Positions 56,774 through 57,478 of a stretch of DNA of 57,478 nt are shown piece after piece (the stretch's first letter is position 1; every line of letters starts with the position of its first letter). The stretch covers positions 1 to 57,478 of the forward strand of contig NZ_JAUORH010000019.1 of NCBI RefSeq assembly GCF_030547425.1, read 5' to 3'. The stretch is from Tenacibaculum sp. 1_MG-2023. GTDB taxonomy: Bacteria; Bacteroidota; Bacteroidia; Flavobacteriales; Flavobacteriaceae. The notes beneath the pieces were generated by a model. The model searched no databases and was not told the DNA's origin. It saw only the letters and a list, made by a program, of their open reading frames with translations. Position numbers and translations under genes: made by a program.

Positions 56774-56853
56774 TCATACGGTAAACCACTTACTCTTACC
56801 CTTAGCTACAATTCGCTTATAAAGTTCTCTACACACTTTATTGTATTTACATA
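56774..56853 (-). pseudogene. Probable IS110-type transposase C-terminal remnant
   Basis: On the minus strand the sequence reads ICKYNKVCRELYKRIVAKGK followed by SKWFTV and a stop. The CRELYKRIVAKGKSK stretch resembles the C-terminal region of IS110-family (transposase_20) proteins, where it continues into KLALIAV; here the reading frame diverges and stops. Only about 26 codons remain and the upstream part runs into the tandem repeats. Call based on a remembered motif, hence low confidence. Confidence 0.35.
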
Positions 56854-56858
56854 TGTGT

Positions 56859-57478
56859 GAAGAAAGCTCAGCGTGACGCGCTGATGGTTTCGTTACATTG
56901 AGGAAAGCTCAGCGAAGCTCGCTGACCGTTTCGTTGCCTTGAGGAAAGACCAGCGTGACGCGCTGATGGTTTCGTTGCCTTGAGGAAAGCTCAGCGAAGC
57001 TCGCTGACGGTTTCGTTGCCTTGAGGAAAGACCAGCGAAGCTCGCTGATGGTTCCGTTGCGTTGAGGAAAGACCAGCGAAGCTCGCTGATGGTTTCGTTG
57101 TATTGAGGAAAGACCAGCGAAGCTCGCTGACAGTTTCGTTGTGTTGAGGAAAGACCAGCGAAGCTCGCTGATCGTTCCGTTGCATTGAGAAAAACTCAGC
57201 GAAGCTCGCTGACCGTTTCGTTGCTTTGAGAAAAGTCCAGCGAAGCTCGCTGATCGTTCCGTTGCATTGAGAAAAGCTCAGCGAAGCTCGCTGACCATTT
57301 CGTTGCGTTGAGGAAAGCTCAACGAAGCTCGCTGATGGTTCCGTTGTGTTGAGGAAAGCTCAGCGAAGCTCGCTGACGGTTTCGTTGCCTTGAGGAAAGA
57401 CCAGCGAAGCTCGCTGACGGTTTCGTTGCCTTGAGGAAAGACCAGCGAAGCTCGCTGACGGTTTCGTTGCCTTGAGGA
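56859..57478. repeat. Tandem array of 41-bp hairpin-bearing units
   Basis: Fifteen complete units of exactly 41 bp (56859-57473) plus the start of a sixteenth run to the window edge. Consensus parts: gaggaaag, then (t/c)cagcg-aagct-cgctga, then gttycgttg and tt. Each unit has a 5-6-bp stem (tcagcg/cgctga) with a 5-nt loop, aagct in most and tgacg in units 1 and 3. The array is visibly richer in GC than the rest of the window. Units differ mainly at about six positions; the leftmost is the most diverged. Confidence 0.95.

Noticed and set aside
56991..57185. 64-aa minus-strand ORF inside the repeat array
   Set aside because: It is an open frame produced by the 41-bp tandem repeats (the frame cycles every three units), with no independent coding signal.
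56859..57478. CRISPR array
   Set aside because: The whole 41-bp unit repeats without unique spacers, and no cas genes are present; it is a plain tandem repeat.

Overview
The window is an AT-rich chromosomal segment from a member of the Bacteroidota, almost certainly a marine-type Flavobacteriaceae (Tenacibaculum/Polaribacter-like; the genus is an inference). Supporting signs are a type IX secretion sorting domain on a modular nuclease, the CarboxypepD_reg-like, DUF6702 and DUF3822 families, a TPR/AraC hybrid regulator, TAnnTTTG-type -7 promoter boxes, and almost no Shine-Dalgarno sequences. No rRNA, tRNA or CRISPR array was seen.

Layout. 0.2-7.2 kb: peptidase E, then a run of four paralogous secreted CarboxypepD_reg-like proteins, a DUF6702 protein and an M1 metallopeptidase. 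7.3-10.6 kb: a small accessory patch with a TPR-AraC membrane regulator, an acidic proline-rich small peptide and two tandem double-glycine-leader peptides with four conserved cysteines. 10.6-39.3 kb: mostly housekeeping genes (lon, pyrD, pheT, rsmD, two Nudix hydrolases, PlsC-like acyltransferase, M42 peptidase, methyltransferase, PIG-L deacetylase, RecD-like helicase, ABC-F protein, DEAD-box helicase), plus a T9SS-exported endonuclease I. Many genes are separated by strong, often bidirectional, hairpin terminators. 39.7-48.6 kb: a minus-strand metal-efflux cluster with a His-rich secreted protein, a CzcA-type RND pump fused to its own TolC-like outer-membrane component, the CzcB-like adaptor, a P1B-4-type ATPase and an SPFH protein. 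48.7-51.5 kb: thioesterase, CPXCG protein, lipoprotein and VWA membrane protein. 51.6-53.0 kb: a small Crp/Fnr regulon (membrane protein, group III truncated haemoglobin and the regulator) carrying two matching palindromic operators.

53.1-57.5 kb is accessory DNA. Three structured intergenic elements with inverted ends separate short gene sets: a DUF262 + HEPN-nuclease pair (probable defence or toxin module), a lipoprotein + zinc-ribbon pair, and a decayed ORF + small membrane protein. The stop codons of the preceding genes lie inside the left ends of the second and third elements, a gene-cassette-like arrangement. The window then passes a probable IS110 transposase remnant and ends inside a GC-richer tandem array of at least fifteen 41-bp units, each with a short hairpin.

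The best candidates for something undescribed are the cassette-like elements with the DUF262-HEPN pair, the orphan Cys4 double-glycine peptides, the pump/outer-membrane fusion that keeps an internal signal peptide, and the 41-bp hairpin array. Protein-family calls come from reading the sequence; no database search was run.
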